This document shows positions 1 to 11,697 of a DNA stretch of 64,000 nucleotides, piece after piece. The position numbers were made by a program, and so were the translations under genes. This stretch comes from Halothiobacillus sp. (GTDB lineage Bacteria > Pseudomonadota > Gammaproteobacteria > Halothiobacillales > Halothiobacillaceae), in the NCBI GenBank assembly GCA_024635755.1, contig JAGXIF010000008.1, positions 1 to 64,000 of the forward strand, in the 5' to 3' direction. The notes beneath the pieces were generated by a model. The model made no database searches and was not told the origin of the DNA. It worked only from the letters and a program-made list of their open reading frames with translations. Within the stretch, counting starts at the first letter, position 1; each line of letters starts with the position of its first letter.

Positions 1-954
<954 letters not shown>

Positions 955-1124
955 CGTGGTGTCCGTGGTTGCGTTTCTCGGCCCGGAGGACCGGGTCATT
1001 GCTTCGGGCTGCGGGCGGCCCGTCAAGCAAGTTGTTTGTGTCCGTTTGCCCGTAACGATTCGACCCGGCGGTGCGGCCGGGTCGAAGGCTCGATCGGTGC
1101 ACCGCCCGGCGGTGCCCGCCGGGT

Positions 1125-2795
<1,671 letters not shown>

Positions 2796-2813
2796 CTAGG
2801 AGGCAGATAAACA

Positions 2814-3146
2814 ATGATTAAAGCCAAGCACCTTATCGCGATGAGCGCCGGCGCGGCACTGTTCGCGACCGCAGGCATCGCAAGCGCCGCCAGCATGGAA
2901 GACTACAAGGAAGCCCGTTCCGCGGCGATCGAGGCGGCCGAGTCGGTCGAGAGCATGGGCACTGGCGCCTTCGCCTTCAGCCCGACCGGCTCCAAGTGGA
3001 AGAATCCCCTGATGCACGGCGCGGACAAGATGGCTGAAAAGGGCAATTATGACGAAGCCATCGCCGAAGCCGAGCGCATCGAGATGCTGCAGGGCATTGC
3101 CAAGAAGGAATACGACTCGAACCCGGGTCCGTACAAAACTTGGTAA
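2814..3146 (+). CDS. Small exported protein of unknown function (SoxK-like in outline)
   Basis: A 110-residue protein. An N-terminal signal peptide ends near residue 26 (hydrophobic stretch, then GIASAAS), so the mature protein is periplasmic, about 84 residues, helical and rich in Ala/Glu. It contains a motif of the form GSKWKNPLMHGADKMAE followed by KGNYDEAIAEAERIE, like a single helical hairpin. The ATG is preceded by a near-perfect ribosome site (AGGAGG at 2800-2805), suggesting strong expression. Size, signal peptide and the 'KGxYxEAIxxAxxxE' hairpin resemble small SoxXA-binding proteins (SoxK) of sulfur oxidisers, but this is a resemblance of pattern only and no sox gene is nearby. It has its own promoter and terminator, so it is probably monocistronic. 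Confidence 0.85.
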   Translation: MIKAKHLIAMSAGAALFATAGIASAASMEDYKEARSAAIEAAESVESMGTGAFAFSPTGSKWKNPLMHGADKMAEKGNYDEAIAEAERIEMLQGIAKKEYDSNPGPYKTW

Positions 3147-3230
3147 GCCACTGACCGGTCTCGGCTCTGGGCCGGCGTCCGTTTGACGGGCCCGGACCGA
3201 TTCACTGTCCGGTAAAGAGCATGAGTCGCC

Positions 3231-3259
3231 GGCCGCGGACGCGAGTTCGCGGCCTTTTT
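3231..3259 (+). terminator. Rho-independent terminator after the small exported protein gene
   Basis: A 10-bp stem, GGCCGCGGAC (3231-3240) with GTTCGCGGCC (3245-3254), contains one G-T wobble. The loop is GCGA and it is followed by five T. It separates the small exported gene from xseA. Confidence 0.75.
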
Positions 3260-3314
3260 CGTGTTCGCCTGATCGCTCACGGGCGAACAGTCCGGCAAAT
3301 TTCGTAGGTAACCG

Positions 3315-4847
3315 ATGTCGTCATCCAGTGGACAGACCGCGCTGTCGGTCACCCAGATCAACAAGCAGGCCGGTGATCTGCTCACGCAGGCCTTCGGCAC
3401 GGTCGAGGTGATCGGCGAGGTGAGCGAGCATAAGCGCGCCGCCTCCGGTCATCATTATTTCGCCCTGAAGGACGAGCGATCGCAACTGCGCTGTGCTTTC
3501 TTTCGGGGTAATGCCATGCGCAGCCGCCATCCCCTGCGGGAGGGCGAGGAAGTGGTGGTGACCGGTCGACTGGGTATTTACACCGAACGTGGCGCCTACC
3601 AGATGATCGTGCAGACGGTCGCCCCGGCGGGCGAGGGCCGGCTGGCCGCCGAATTCGAGCGCCTCAAGCAGCGCCTGTTGACCGAGGGGCTGTTTGCCCC
3701 GGAGCACAAGCGGGAAACCCCGGTCATGCCGCGGCGTATTGCCGTGATCTCCTCGGATAGCGGGGCGGCGATCCACGATGTGCGCGTCACGCTGGCGCGC
3801 CGCTTCCCGCTGGCACAAGTCACACTGTTCCCGGTGCTCGTCCAGGGCGCGCAATCTGCGGCTCAGTTGCGCGCCGCCGTGCATCAGCTATCGGCGGATG
3901 CCTTCGACGTGGCGCTGATCGTGCGCGGGGGCGGTTCGCTGAGCGACCTGTGGTCCTTCAATGACGAGGCGCTGGTGCGGGCGTTGCGCGACTCACCGGT
4001 GCCGACGATCAGCGGGGTGGGCCATGAGACCGACATCACGCTTTGCGACCTGGCCGCCGATCGTCGTGCCGCCACGCCCACCGGAGCAGCCGAGCTGGCC
4101 ACCCCGGTGACGGTCGCCGACATGCGTGAGCAACTCGCCCGGCGTGGCGAACGCATCCAGTCCGTCTGGCAGGCGGGATTCCAGTCGCGCTCGCAGCGGG
4201 TCGACGAGCTGAGCCGTGGCCTGGTGCGTGGCGGCCCGGGCGAGCGGCTCCGGTTGGAGCGTTTCCGCCTGGCCGGCCTGGCAGCCCGATTGCATCGCAT
4301 CGTCGAGCGGCGCATCGCGCTGCAGCGCCAGGGCCTGCGCGACATGCAGCGGCAACTGGAGCGCGGTCATCCCCGTCGGCGCCTGCAGGCCCTGCGCGAC
4401 CGCCTGGTCGCCCCACGCCGAGCGCTGGACGGCGCTGTGTCGGCGGATCTGTCGCAACGCGGCACTCATCTGGCGGCGTTGACCCGTCGGCTGTTGGTTA
4501 CCCGGGAACGGTTGCTGCCCGTGCTGCGTCAGCGACTCGACCGGTATCGTCCCTCGTCGCGCCTGCTGGCCGATCGACTGCGCCGTGAGCGCGCCCACCT
4601 GAACGGGCTGGCCCGTCAGCTCGAGGCCCTCGGGCCCGAACAGGTCCAGCAACGGGGCTATGCGCTGGTGGAGGCACTAGCCAGGCCAGGCAAGGATGCA
4701 ATGCCTCGGCTGGTCAAGCGCGCGGCGGACGTGCGCGCGCTGGGCCGGTCGGGCGAGAGCGTGCCGTTGCGTATCCGTTTTGTGGATGATGCCTTGTGCG
4801 TCGACTGGCAGGCCGAGGGCAGCGATGCCGGGAAATCTTCAGAGTAA
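3315..4847 (+). CDS. xseA: Exodeoxyribonuclease VII large subunit
   Basis: Catalytic subunit of exonuclease VII, which with XseB degrades single-stranded DNA into oligonucleotides. The 510-residue protein has an OB-fold (about residues 8-105, TVEVIGEVSEHKRAASGHHYF), then the catalytic domain with the RGGGSLSDLW and GHETDITLCD motifs (about 203-245) and AATPTGAAELATP. An Arg/Leu-rich, probably coiled-coil region (about 260-450) follows. It is somewhat longer than the E. coli protein (about 450), mostly in that helical region. ATG at 3315 is the first start after the upstream terminator. xseB is not in the window. Confidence 0.96.
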   Translation: MSSSSGQTALSVTQINKQAGDLLTQAFGTVEVIGEVSEHKRAASGHHYFALKDERSQLRCAFFRGNAMRSRHPLREGEEVVVTGRLGIYTERGAYQMIVQTVAPAGEGRLAAEFERLKQRLLTEGLFAPEHKRETPVMPRRIAVISSDSGAAIHDVRVTLARRFPLAQVTLFPVLVQGAQSAAQLRAAVHQLSADAFDVALIVRGGGSLSDLWSFNDEALVRALRDSPVPTISGVGHETDITLCDLAADRRAATPTGAAELATPVTVADMREQLARRGERIQSVWQAGFQSRSQRVDELSRGLVRGGPGERLRLERFRLAGLAARLHRIVERRIALQRQGLRDMQRQLERGHPRRRLQALRDRLVAPRRALDGAVSADLSQRGTHLAALTRRLLVTRERLLPVLRQRLDRYRPSSRLLADRLRRERAHLNGLARQLEALGPEQVQQRGYALVEALARPGKDAMPRLVKRAADVRALGRSGESVPLRIRFVDDALCVDWQAEGSDAGKSSE

Positions 4848-4853
4848 GGGACG

Positions 4854-7703
4854 TTAAGGCAGGTTCCGGTCAAGCCAGTCGTATGCCGGGACGGGGCGGG
4901 CGAACAGGAAGCCCTGGAACCGGGCCGTGCCGTACTCCTTGAGAAAATCGAACTGCCCACGGGTCTCCACGCCCTCGGCCACCACATCTATGTCCAGTCG
5001 ATTCGCCATGGCCAGGATGGCCTCGACCATGGCCGAGTCGCCCATATTGGCCGGCACCCCGTCGACGAAGCTCTTGTCGAGCTTGATTTCGGCCAGGGGC
5101 AGGCGCTTGAGATAGGCAAAGGACGAGTATCCGGTGCCGAAGTCATCAATGGAGAAATGCAGGCCCAAAGTGGTCAGTTCGTGCATGCGATCGATGGCTT
5201 CGGAGGCATGGCTGACCAGCATGTTCTCTGTGATCTCGATCATGAGCAGGCCGGGGTCGACCCCGGTTTCCGCGAGGATTTGACGCAGACGGTCGACGAA
5301 ATCTGGGGAGCGGAACTGGCGCGGGCTGACATTCACCGAGATCGTCGGTCGGTATTGGCCCGCCGGGATGGATACCTCGATGCCATGCAGGAGGTGACAG
5401 GCCTCCCGCAACACCCAGTCCCCGATCGCAATGATCTGCCCGGAATCTTCGGCAATCGGAATGAATTCGCCCGGCGAGACCAGCCCGCGGGTCGGATGCC
5501 GCCAGCGCAGCAATACCTCCGCGCCGATAAGCCGTTCGTCCCGGTCGAATTGTGACTGCAGGTACAGCTCGAACTCGCCTTTCTGCAGCGCCAGCTTGAG
5601 TTCCTGTTCCAGTCGATAGCGCCGGGTGACCGACTCGACCATGCCGGATTCGAAATTGACCAGGTTGTTGCGTCCGGCGCGCTTGGCCTGGTACATGGCG
5701 ATGTCCGCCTCGCGGACGAGGCCTTCGGCGTTGTCGATCTTGCCGGCAAACAGGGTCAGCCCGATGCTCGCGGTGCCCAGGTGCTGGTGCTCGTCGAAGT
5801 CGAAGGGGGTCTCCATGGCGCGGCGCAGCTTGTCGGCCAGGGTCAGTGCATGCGACCGGGCCGCCTCGACATTGGGGCCGATTTCGGGAATCAAGACCAG
5901 GAATTCGTCGCCTCCCAAGCGGGCCACGGTGTCGGTATCGCGCACCAGCCCACCCAATCGCCGCGCCACATCCATCAGCACCTGATCCCCACGCGTATGG
6001 CCGTATAAATCGTTTATCTGCTTGAATTCGTCGATATCGACGAAGAACAACGCGCCGACGCCGCCATGTCGCTTGCGGGTGCGGATGGCCTGGCCGACGC
6101 GGTCGAGCAGCAGGGCGCGGTTGGGCAGGTCGGTCAGGCCGTCGTGATAGGCCAGGCGCTCGAGTTCCGCGGCCGTTTCCTTGTCAGCGGTCACGTCCAG
6201 GCATTGGCCCACGTAGCCGATGAACTCGGCGTGACTGTTGTAGCGCGGCGTGCCCTTGACCAGCAGCCAGCGATATTCCCCGTCGTGATGGCGCAGGCGG
6301 TATTCCCGGGTGAAATCACTGCGCTCGCGGTAGGCCGTACGGATGGCACCGATCAGGTCGGGCAGGTCATCGGGGTGGATGGCGCTCTGCCAGCCATTCC
6401 CCAGGGACTGCTTGAGGTTAAGCCCGGTGAAGGTTAGCCACGGTCGGTTGACGTAGTCGCGTCGCTGCTCGAGGTCGGCCGTCCAGATCAGGGCTTGACC
6501 ATTGTCGGCCAGTATCCGGAAATGCTGCTCGCTTTCGGCCAGTGCCTCGCGCAATTGGTATTCACGGCTGACGTCATGGAATACCAGGACCACCCCGACC
6601 AGGGTGCCGTCGTCGTGCTGAATCGGGGCGGCACTGTCGGTGATGTGGTGCCTGCCACCGTGCTGGTCGATTAGAACGGTATGGTTGGCCAGACCGACCA
6701 GCGTGCCCTCGGCGAGCACCCGGCGAATGGGGATTTCGATGGGTTCGGCACCGTCGGCGGCACAGATGACGAACACGTCCTCGATGTCGCGGCCGACGGC
6801 CTCCTCACGTGACCAACCGGTGAGTTGTTCGGCCATGGGATTCATCCGGGTGATCCGCCCGTCGAGATCGGTGGCGATCAAGCCATCACCGACCGAGTCG
6901 AGGGTGACGGCAAGTTGCCGCCAGCTCTCGCGGAGTCGGCTCCTCGCCTCGAGCTGGGCACGCACCATGGCATTGAAGCCCTTCGAGACCTCGGCGATCT
7001 CGCGGCAGCCCGTCTCCGGCAGGTGGACATCGTAGTCGTCCTGGCGGACCTTGGCGGCCGCACGGCGCAGTCGGGCCAGCGGCCGGCTGACCTGGTTGTC
7101 GATCAGCGCGGCGGTCATGGCGATGATGAAGAGCACCCAAAAGACTTCCGGCAGCCGGTCGAAGATCGCCTCGTTTCGGATCCCGTGCAGGGCCGGCTCG
7201 AGGTCCATGCGGGCCCAGACGATCCCCCGGCTTTGTGCCGGGCGTTGCCTCTGGGCACTGGGTAGTTCGAACGATTGGATGGCCTCGATCATGTGGTCCG
7301 CCGGCCCGGACTGGACGTGCGGAAGCCGGCCGCCACGATGAGATTGGGCGTACTCCCCGTCGAAGCCGGGCAACACGGATTCGACGGGCTTGCCTCGCCA
7401 GGCCTTGTGGGGCGAAAGCAGGATGTTCATGTCAGGATCGAGGACGACCACCATCGTGATGCGCGGGTCGGTGAGTATGCGGCTGACACGGCTGTGCAGG
7501 ATACCCGGCTGCTGCAAGCCGCCCTGTTCGATCGCCCCGGCGATCTCGGTGGTATAGCCCAGCAACTGCATCCGGGCGTCTTCGAGTAAAAGCTCGCTAC
7601 GGTTTTGCACCGCGTTGAACAGCGAGACCCCCATGATCAGGAGGAACATGATGGTCAGGCCGCTCGGCAGCATCAGCCGCATAGGCAGGCGCGACCAGGT
7701 CAT
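4854..7703 (-). CDS. Membrane sensor with HAMP, two PAS, GGDEF and EAL domains
   Basis: Predicted bifunctional c-di-GMP enzyme of 949 residues. Order: TM1 (about 9-28), periplasmic sensing region (about 30-185), TM2 (about 186-206, ending AALIDNQVS), HAMP (about 205-260), two PAS domains (about 270-385 and 390-505), GGDEF (about 515-680) and EAL (about 685-945). The cyclase motif RLGGDEF is intact. The phosphodiesterase domain has the accepted EVL variant (GAEVLLRWRHP), EITEN, IDDFGTGYSSF, KLDKSF and VAEGVET, so both activities are plausible. The frame is open farther upstream, but the ATG at 7703 overlaps the stop of the upstream lipoprotein gene (ATGA), so the two are translationally coupled. 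The C-terminus converges on xseA with a 6-bp gap. The ligand is unknown. Confidence 0.95.
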   Translation of the reverse strand: MTWSRLPMRLMLPSGLTIMFLLIMGVSLFNAVQNRSELLLEDARMQLLGYTTEIAGAIEQGGLQQPGILHSRVSRILTDPRITMVVVLDPDMNILLSPHKAWRGKPVESVLPGFDGEYAQSHRGGRLPHVQSGPADHMIEAIQSFELPSAQRQRPAQSRGIVWARMDLEPALHGIRNEAIFDRLPEVFWVLFIIAMTAALIDNQVSRPLARLRRAAAKVRQDDYDVHLPETGCREIAEVSKGFNAMVRAQLEARSRLRESWRQLAVTLDSVGDGLIATDLDGRITRMNPMAEQLTGWSREEAVGRDIEDVFVICAADGAEPIEIPIRRVLAEGTLVGLANHTVLIDQHGGRHHITDSAAPIQHDDGTLVGVVLVFHDVSREYQLREALAESEQHFRILADNGQALIWTADLEQRRDYVNRPWLTFTGLNLKQSLGNGWQSAIHPDDLPDLIGAIRTAYRERSDFTREYRLRHHDGEYRWLLVKGTPRYNSHAEFIGYVGQCLDVTADKETAAELERLAYHDGLTDLPNRALLLDRVGQAIRTRKRHGGVGALFFVDIDEFKQINDLYGHTRGDQVLMDVARRLGGLVRDTDTVARLGGDEFLVLIPEIGPNVEAARSHALTLADKLRRAMETPFDFDEHQHLGTASIGLTLFAGKIDNAEGLVREADIAMYQAKRAGRNNLVNFESGMVESVTRRYRLEQELKLALQKGEFELYLQSQFDRDERLIGAEVLLRWRHPTRGLVSPGEFIPIAEDSGQIIAIGDWVLREACHLLHGIEVSIPAGQYRPTISVNVSPRQFRSPDFVDRLRQILAETGVDPGLLMIEITENMLVSHASEAIDRMHELTTLGLHFSIDDFGTGYSSFAYLKRLPLAEIKLDKSFVDGVPANMGDSAMVEAILAMANRLDIDVVAEGVETRGQFDFLKEYGTARFQGFLFARPVPAYDWLDRNLP

Positions 7704-8659
7704 GTCGGGACCGGCAGGAAGCGGCTGGTGCCAAGGTCGGCCAGCGGCGGGACCTCGTCGATCAGTCCGTAGCTGCGCATGATGGTGGCGACGTGGCGTG
7801 CCGACCGGGTCAGTCGTGCTTGCTCGCCGCCCAGCCACTGGTGGTTCTGATCGACCCCCAGCAGATCGACTCCGGCGAAGGCCCGTTCGGTGTCCTCGAC
7901 GGACAGTTCCAACCGGGGGGCCATCAGTTGGTGGGCCCGACCGGGGGATGCGCGCACTACGCCGAGTGCCTCGAAATAGGCGTCGACGAGCCGCTTGAGG
8001 GCACGAGGATGCTGGTCGAGTGCGCGTTCGTGCACGGTGAGCACGTCGACGATCAGGCCGGGGAAGGCGCTGCTGTCATACAAGGGGATCGCCCCGAGGT
8101 CGGCCAGCCGCGTGGCGAACGGCTCGTAGCTGACCAGCGCATCGACGCGCCCGGAACGGTAGGCGGCGATCTGCTCGTTGCCCACCACCGTGATCCGTTC
8201 GATGTCCCGGTGCGTCAATCCCGCCGCTTCGAGGGTCTGCGACAACATCAGCGCCCCGGCCGCGGTTTCTTCCACCCCGATGCGCATGCCTTCGAGATCG
8301 GCAAGTGCGTCGATGCCCGGCCGGGCCATGATGACGTCCGCGCCATTGGAGGTGTCGAATACCAGTATCACCTTCACCGGGATGCCGCCGGCATGGGCCA
8401 GCAGGCATTCATCCAGTGTCAGGGTGGCGGCTTCGACCTCACCCGAGGCCAGTTGCATCAGGCTGTTGGTGTTGGACGGGGACTCGATCAGTCGGATGCG
8501 CTCGGGGGGGAGCAGGCCGAGTGTCTGGGCGAGAAACAAGGGCTCGTAACCGACCCAGGTGATGCCCGAGACGCGCAGGAGGGGTTCCTCGCCGCTACAA
8601 CCGGTCAGGGCGGCGAGGGGGAAAAGGCCGGTGGCGGTGAGAAACTGCCGTCTGTCCAT
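7700..8659 (-). CDS. NitT/TauT-type substrate-binding lipoprotein
   Basis: A 319-residue periplasmic binding protein of the SsuA/TauA/THI5-like fold. It starts with MDRRQF, a hydrophobic stretch and lipobox LTGC (Cys21), so it is probably a lipoprotein. Fold signatures include WVGYEPLFLAQTLGLL, SGEVEAATLTLDE, an ADVIMARPGI segment and SGRVDALVSYEPFATRL. AAGGA lies 8 bp before the ATG. No ABC permease or ATPase gene is adjacent. Instead the stop codon overlaps the start of the GGDEF-EAL gene, suggesting that it presents a ligand to that sensor rather than to a transporter. Ligand identity (taurine, nitrate, thiamine precursor or other) cannot be told from sequence. Confidence 0.9.
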   Translation of the reverse strand: MDRRQFLTATGLFPLAALTGCSGEEPLLRVSGITWVGYEPLFLAQTLGLLPPERIRLIESPSNTNSLMQLASGEVEAATLTLDECLLAHAGGIPVKVILVFDTSNGADVIMARPGIDALADLEGMRIGVEETAAGALMLSQTLEAAGLTHRDIERITVVGNEQIAAYRSGRVDALVSYEPFATRLADLGAIPLYDSSAFPGLIVDVLTVHERALDQHPRALKRLVDAYFEALGVVRASPGRAHQLMAPRLELSVEDTERAFAGVDLLGVDQNHQWLGGEQARLTRSARHVATIMRSYGLIDEVPPLADLGTSRFLPVPT

Positions 8660-8732
8660 GCCGAGGGTCCTTCCCGTAAGAATCGATGTCCATTCGACTC
8701 ATTGATTTGGCGTGATAGCAGGTATCGATGGA

Positions 8733-9356
8733 TTACCGTACCGCCAACTGTAGCTCATTGGCCTCGGGAAGGCGGCCGGCCCCGACATACTTGCGTGACC
8801 AGAAGGCGTTGTCGAGGCTGGCGAATGAAACCGTCTTGCCGCGGGACGGGGCATGGATGAAGCGATCCCCGCCCACGTAGATGCCCACGTGGTCGACCTG
8901 GCGGCCATTGAGGCGGAAAAACACCAGGTCGCCCGGGCGCAGTTCCTGCCGGTCGATTCGATGAGTGGCGCGGTACTGCTCGGTCGAGGTGCGGGGAATT
9001 TCGAGGCTTGCCTCTTCGTAGGCGTGCTTGGTCAGGCCGCTGCAGTCGAAGCCTTTTTCCGCCGAGACCCCGCCCCAGCGATACGGGGTGCCCAGTTGGG
9101 AGACCGCCTGGATCACGATCTCGTTCGAGCGCGTCTGCATTCCCGAGAGGGTGTCCACCGTCTGGAGGGGGGTGGCGGGCAAGTCGCGGTCGACTGCATT
9201 GCCGTGATCCCGGCTCGGCTCGGCGTGGCGCGCATCGGCTTGCTGTTCGATGGACGTAGCACAGCCGCTCAACGCAGCGGCCAGCCCGAGCCCGGCGAAA
9301 AGGCTCGCTTTCTTCAGGCCTCGCCCCCCAGTCGTCCGGGCTAGCCACCTGCCCAT
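8733..9356 (-). CDS. NlpC/P60-family lipoprotein endopeptidase
   Basis: A probable peptidoglycan endopeptidase anchored in the outer membrane. With the ATG at 9356 it has 207 residues: basic N-region, hydrophobic segment and lipobox LSGC (Cys32), a linker, then the NlpC/P60 domain with nucleophile Cys105 (GFDCSGLTKHAY), His156 (VDHVGIYVG) and His168 (FIHAPS). The frame stays open into the end of the preceding rlmKL gene, but the 9356 start gives a normal signal peptide and lies 20 bp after that gene's stop. It resembles the Spr/MepS type in length and motifs; which cross-link it cuts is not shown. Confidence 0.93.
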   Translation of the reverse strand: MGRWLARTTGGRGLKKASLFAGLGLAAALSGCATSIEQQADARHAEPSRDHGNAVDRDLPATPLQTVDTLSGMQTRSNEIVIQAVSQLGTPYRWGGVSAEKGFDCSGLTKHAYEEASLEIPRTSTEQYRATHRIDRQELRPGDLVFFRLNGRQVDHVGIYVGGDRFIHAPSRGKTVSFASLDNAFWSRKYVGAGRLPEANELQLAVR

Positions 9357-9375
9357 GCGGCGACCCAACACCGGC

Positions 9376-11628
9376 CTAGCGGGGACGGATTTCACAGACG
9401 AACCGTCGCTCTGGCGTGCGGGCAAAATCCTTGGGCAAAGTTTTTCGCGAGATATCATCTATTTGGAACCGTTTTGTCACGACGGGGTTCAATGTAAACC
9501 CTTTGCGGTTGTTTGAAAAGACCAATACGCCGCCGGGTGCGAGATAACGCATGCAGGCACTGATCAAATCGGGGTGATCGCGCTGGACGTCGAGGGTGTC
9601 GTCCATCGACTTGGAATTGGAGAACGAGGGCGGGTCGAGGAAGATCACGTCGAACAACTCGTCGTCTGCCGGTGGCTGGGCGAGCCATTTGATCACGTCC
9701 GCGCGGACGAGACGGTGGTCGTGTCCCGTCTCGATGCCGTTGAGGGCGAAATTTCGGTCGGCCCATTCGAGGTAGGTGTTCGACAGGTCGACCGAGCGGG
9801 TGCCCCGCGCGCCGGCCGTGGCCGCGCGCACCGAGGCGCTGGCGGTATAGCAGAACAGGTTGAGCAGGCGCTTGCCGTCGGCCAGCCGGGCGATGTGGTC
9901 CCGCAGTAGGCGATGGTCGATGAACAGGCCCACATCGAGGTAGTCGGTGAGATTGACCAACAGGCGCGCGTCGCGTTCGCGGGTCACCCGTTCGATGTGT
10001 TCGGCGCCGAAGCGCCCGTACTGCTGCTGGCCGGACTGGCGGCTGCGCTGGCGAACCACCACGCAGTCGTCGTCGACGCCGAGTACCTCGACGGCCGCGG
10101 CAGTAGCGGCGGCCAAGCGTGCGCGGGCCTTTTGCGGGTCGATCAGCTTGGGCGCCTGGTATTCCTGGATGTCCAGCCAGACCTCGCCGTCCTCGGTGAG
10201 GTAGTAGTCGACGGCCAACTTGAAGTCGGGCAGGTCGGCGTCGTAGACGCGCATTGCCGTGTCGCCCTGTTTGAGCAGGGACTTGCGTTGACGCCAGTTC
10301 TTTTGCAGCCGGTTGGCAAAGTCGTCGGCCGGGATCGCATCGCGCCGTCCCTGCTCGATCAGCCGCCTGGCCAGCGCGTGGGGGCCAGCCGGCTGGCGCA
10401 GACTCTTCTCGCCAAATTGCCCGCGCAGGAAATCGACCTCGGTGCCGCCGTGGATCACGATCAGTCGCTTCTCGAAGCGCAGCGGCCACTGGCCTTCGGC
10501 ATCGGCGGCCCGCAGGATGCCCCAGTACCAGCCCGACAGGCAGTTGACCCAGCGCGAGCACAGGGCGATCCACTCGGGATCGCCATAAGGGTCCTCGATG
10601 CGCTGGCCGAAGGGCACGTTGCTGATTAGCAGGCCGGTTTCGTGGGTCTTGATCGCCTCGGGGCAGGGGGAGGCAAAGCTGTCGGCATGCTGGATCTCGA
10701 TCACCTCGCCCAGCCCGGCGCGCTCGATATTGGCGTGCGCGGCAGCCAGTTGCATCGGCTGGCGATCCTGGCCGAACAGCATCAGGCCGTCACGAGAAAC
10801 GGGGGCGTCGAGCCAGACCCTGGGGGCGGCGTCGACCACGTCCGCCCAGGTGGCGGTGTCGTGACCCTGCCAGGCGGGCGAGCCCAGCCGGCGTCGTCGC
10901 ATGGCATCCGGCTGGCCGATCAGGGCGAGGGCGCCCTCGATCAGGAAGGTGCCCGATCCGCACATGGGATCGAACAGTGCCCCGCCCTCGGCGGCGACCT
11001 GCGGCCAGCGCGCCCGCCAGAGCAGGCCGGCGGCCAGGTTCTCCCGCAGCGGTGCCTCGCCGCCGTCCTGACGATAGCCGCGTCGATGCAGCGACCCGTT
11101 GGACAGTTCGATCGCGAGGCTGGCCTCGCCCTGGGCCTGAACATGGCAGTGCAGGCGCAGGCCCGGCTCTTCGGTGTCCACCGAGGGGCGTCGGCCGGTG
11201 GCCGCGCGGAACTGGTCGACGATGGCATCCTTGATGCGGGTGGCGATAAAGCCGGTGTGACGCAGGGCGGCGTTGCCGCCGGTGGCCGAAATGGCCAGGC
11301 TGTCGTCGGCTTGCAGATGGGCCGACCAATCGACAGTGGCCACCCAGTCGTAAAGCGCGTCGGCATCCCTGACATGACCGCGGGCCACGGGCAGGTAGAC
11401 CCGGGCGGCGATCAGGCTGTCGGCGAGGATCTGGTAGACAGCGGCAGGGGACAGCTCCCCGCTCGCCCCGAAGGGGCGATCGCTAAGGGCCTCGCCGGTC
11501 AGATGGCGCAACTCTTCGGCGAGCGCGGTCTCGAGACCGGGCGGGGCAATGACCTCGATGCGCCACAGGGATTCGGCAGGCGCCGCGGCAGCAGTCGGGG
11601 TTGGATCGTTTTGAACGGAATCTGTCAT
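9376..11628 (-). CDS. rlmKL: Bifunctional 23S rRNA methyltransferase RlmK/RlmL
   Basis: Fusion protein of about 750 residues that methylates 23S rRNA at G2445 (N2, RlmL half) and G2069 (N7, RlmK half). Order: THUMP (about 40-160), RlmL methyltransferase with FDPMCGSGTFLIEGALA, then the RlmK domain with LLNLFCYTASASV and FLDPPSFSNS. The RlmL motif IV, normally NPPY, reads SNVPFGQR here (codons at 10607-10630), which is unusual. The RlmK motif DPPSFS is normal. The ATG at 11628 is preferred; a GTG at 11643 in the same frame is the alternative. Followed closely by the NlpC/P60 gene. Confidence 0.95.
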   Translation of the reverse strand: MTDSVQNDPTPTAAAAPAESLWRIEVIAPPGLETALAEELRHLTGEALSDRPFGASGELSPAAVYQILADSLIAARVYLPVARGHVRDADALYDWVATVDWSAHLQADDSLAISATGGNAALRHTGFIATRIKDAIVDQFRAATGRRPSVDTEEPGLRLHCHVQAQGEASLAIELSNGSLHRRGYRQDGGEAPLRENLAAGLLWRARWPQVAAEGGALFDPMCGSGTFLIEGALALIGQPDAMRRRRLGSPAWQGHDTATWADVVDAAPRVWLDAPVSRDGLMLFGQDRQPMQLAAAHANIERAGLGEVIEIQHADSFASPCPEAIKTHETGLLISNVPFGQRIEDPYGDPEWIALCSRWVNCLSGWYWGILRAADAEGQWPLRFEKRLIVIHGGTEVDFLRGQFGEKSLRQPAGPHALARRLIEQGRRDAIPADDFANRLQKNWRQRKSLLKQGDTAMRVYDADLPDFKLAVDYYLTEDGEVWLDIQEYQAPKLIDPQKARARLAAATAAAVEVLGVDDDCVVVRQRSRQSGQQQYGRFGAEHIERVTRERDARLLVNLTDYLDVGLFIDHRLLRDHIARLADGKRLLNLFCYTASASVRAATAGARGTRSVDLSNTYLEWADRNFALNGIETGHDHRLVRADVIKWLAQPPADDELFDVIFLDPPSFSNSKSMDDTLDVQRDHPDLISACMRYLAPGGVLVFSNNRKGFTLNPVVTKRFQIDDISRKTLPKDFARTPERRFVCEIRPR

Positions 11629-11697
11629 GTCAAAACGCGTCACTTTAACCGATTACCGCGGGATGCGCGATGCATATTCCGCACAACGTGCAGGGGC

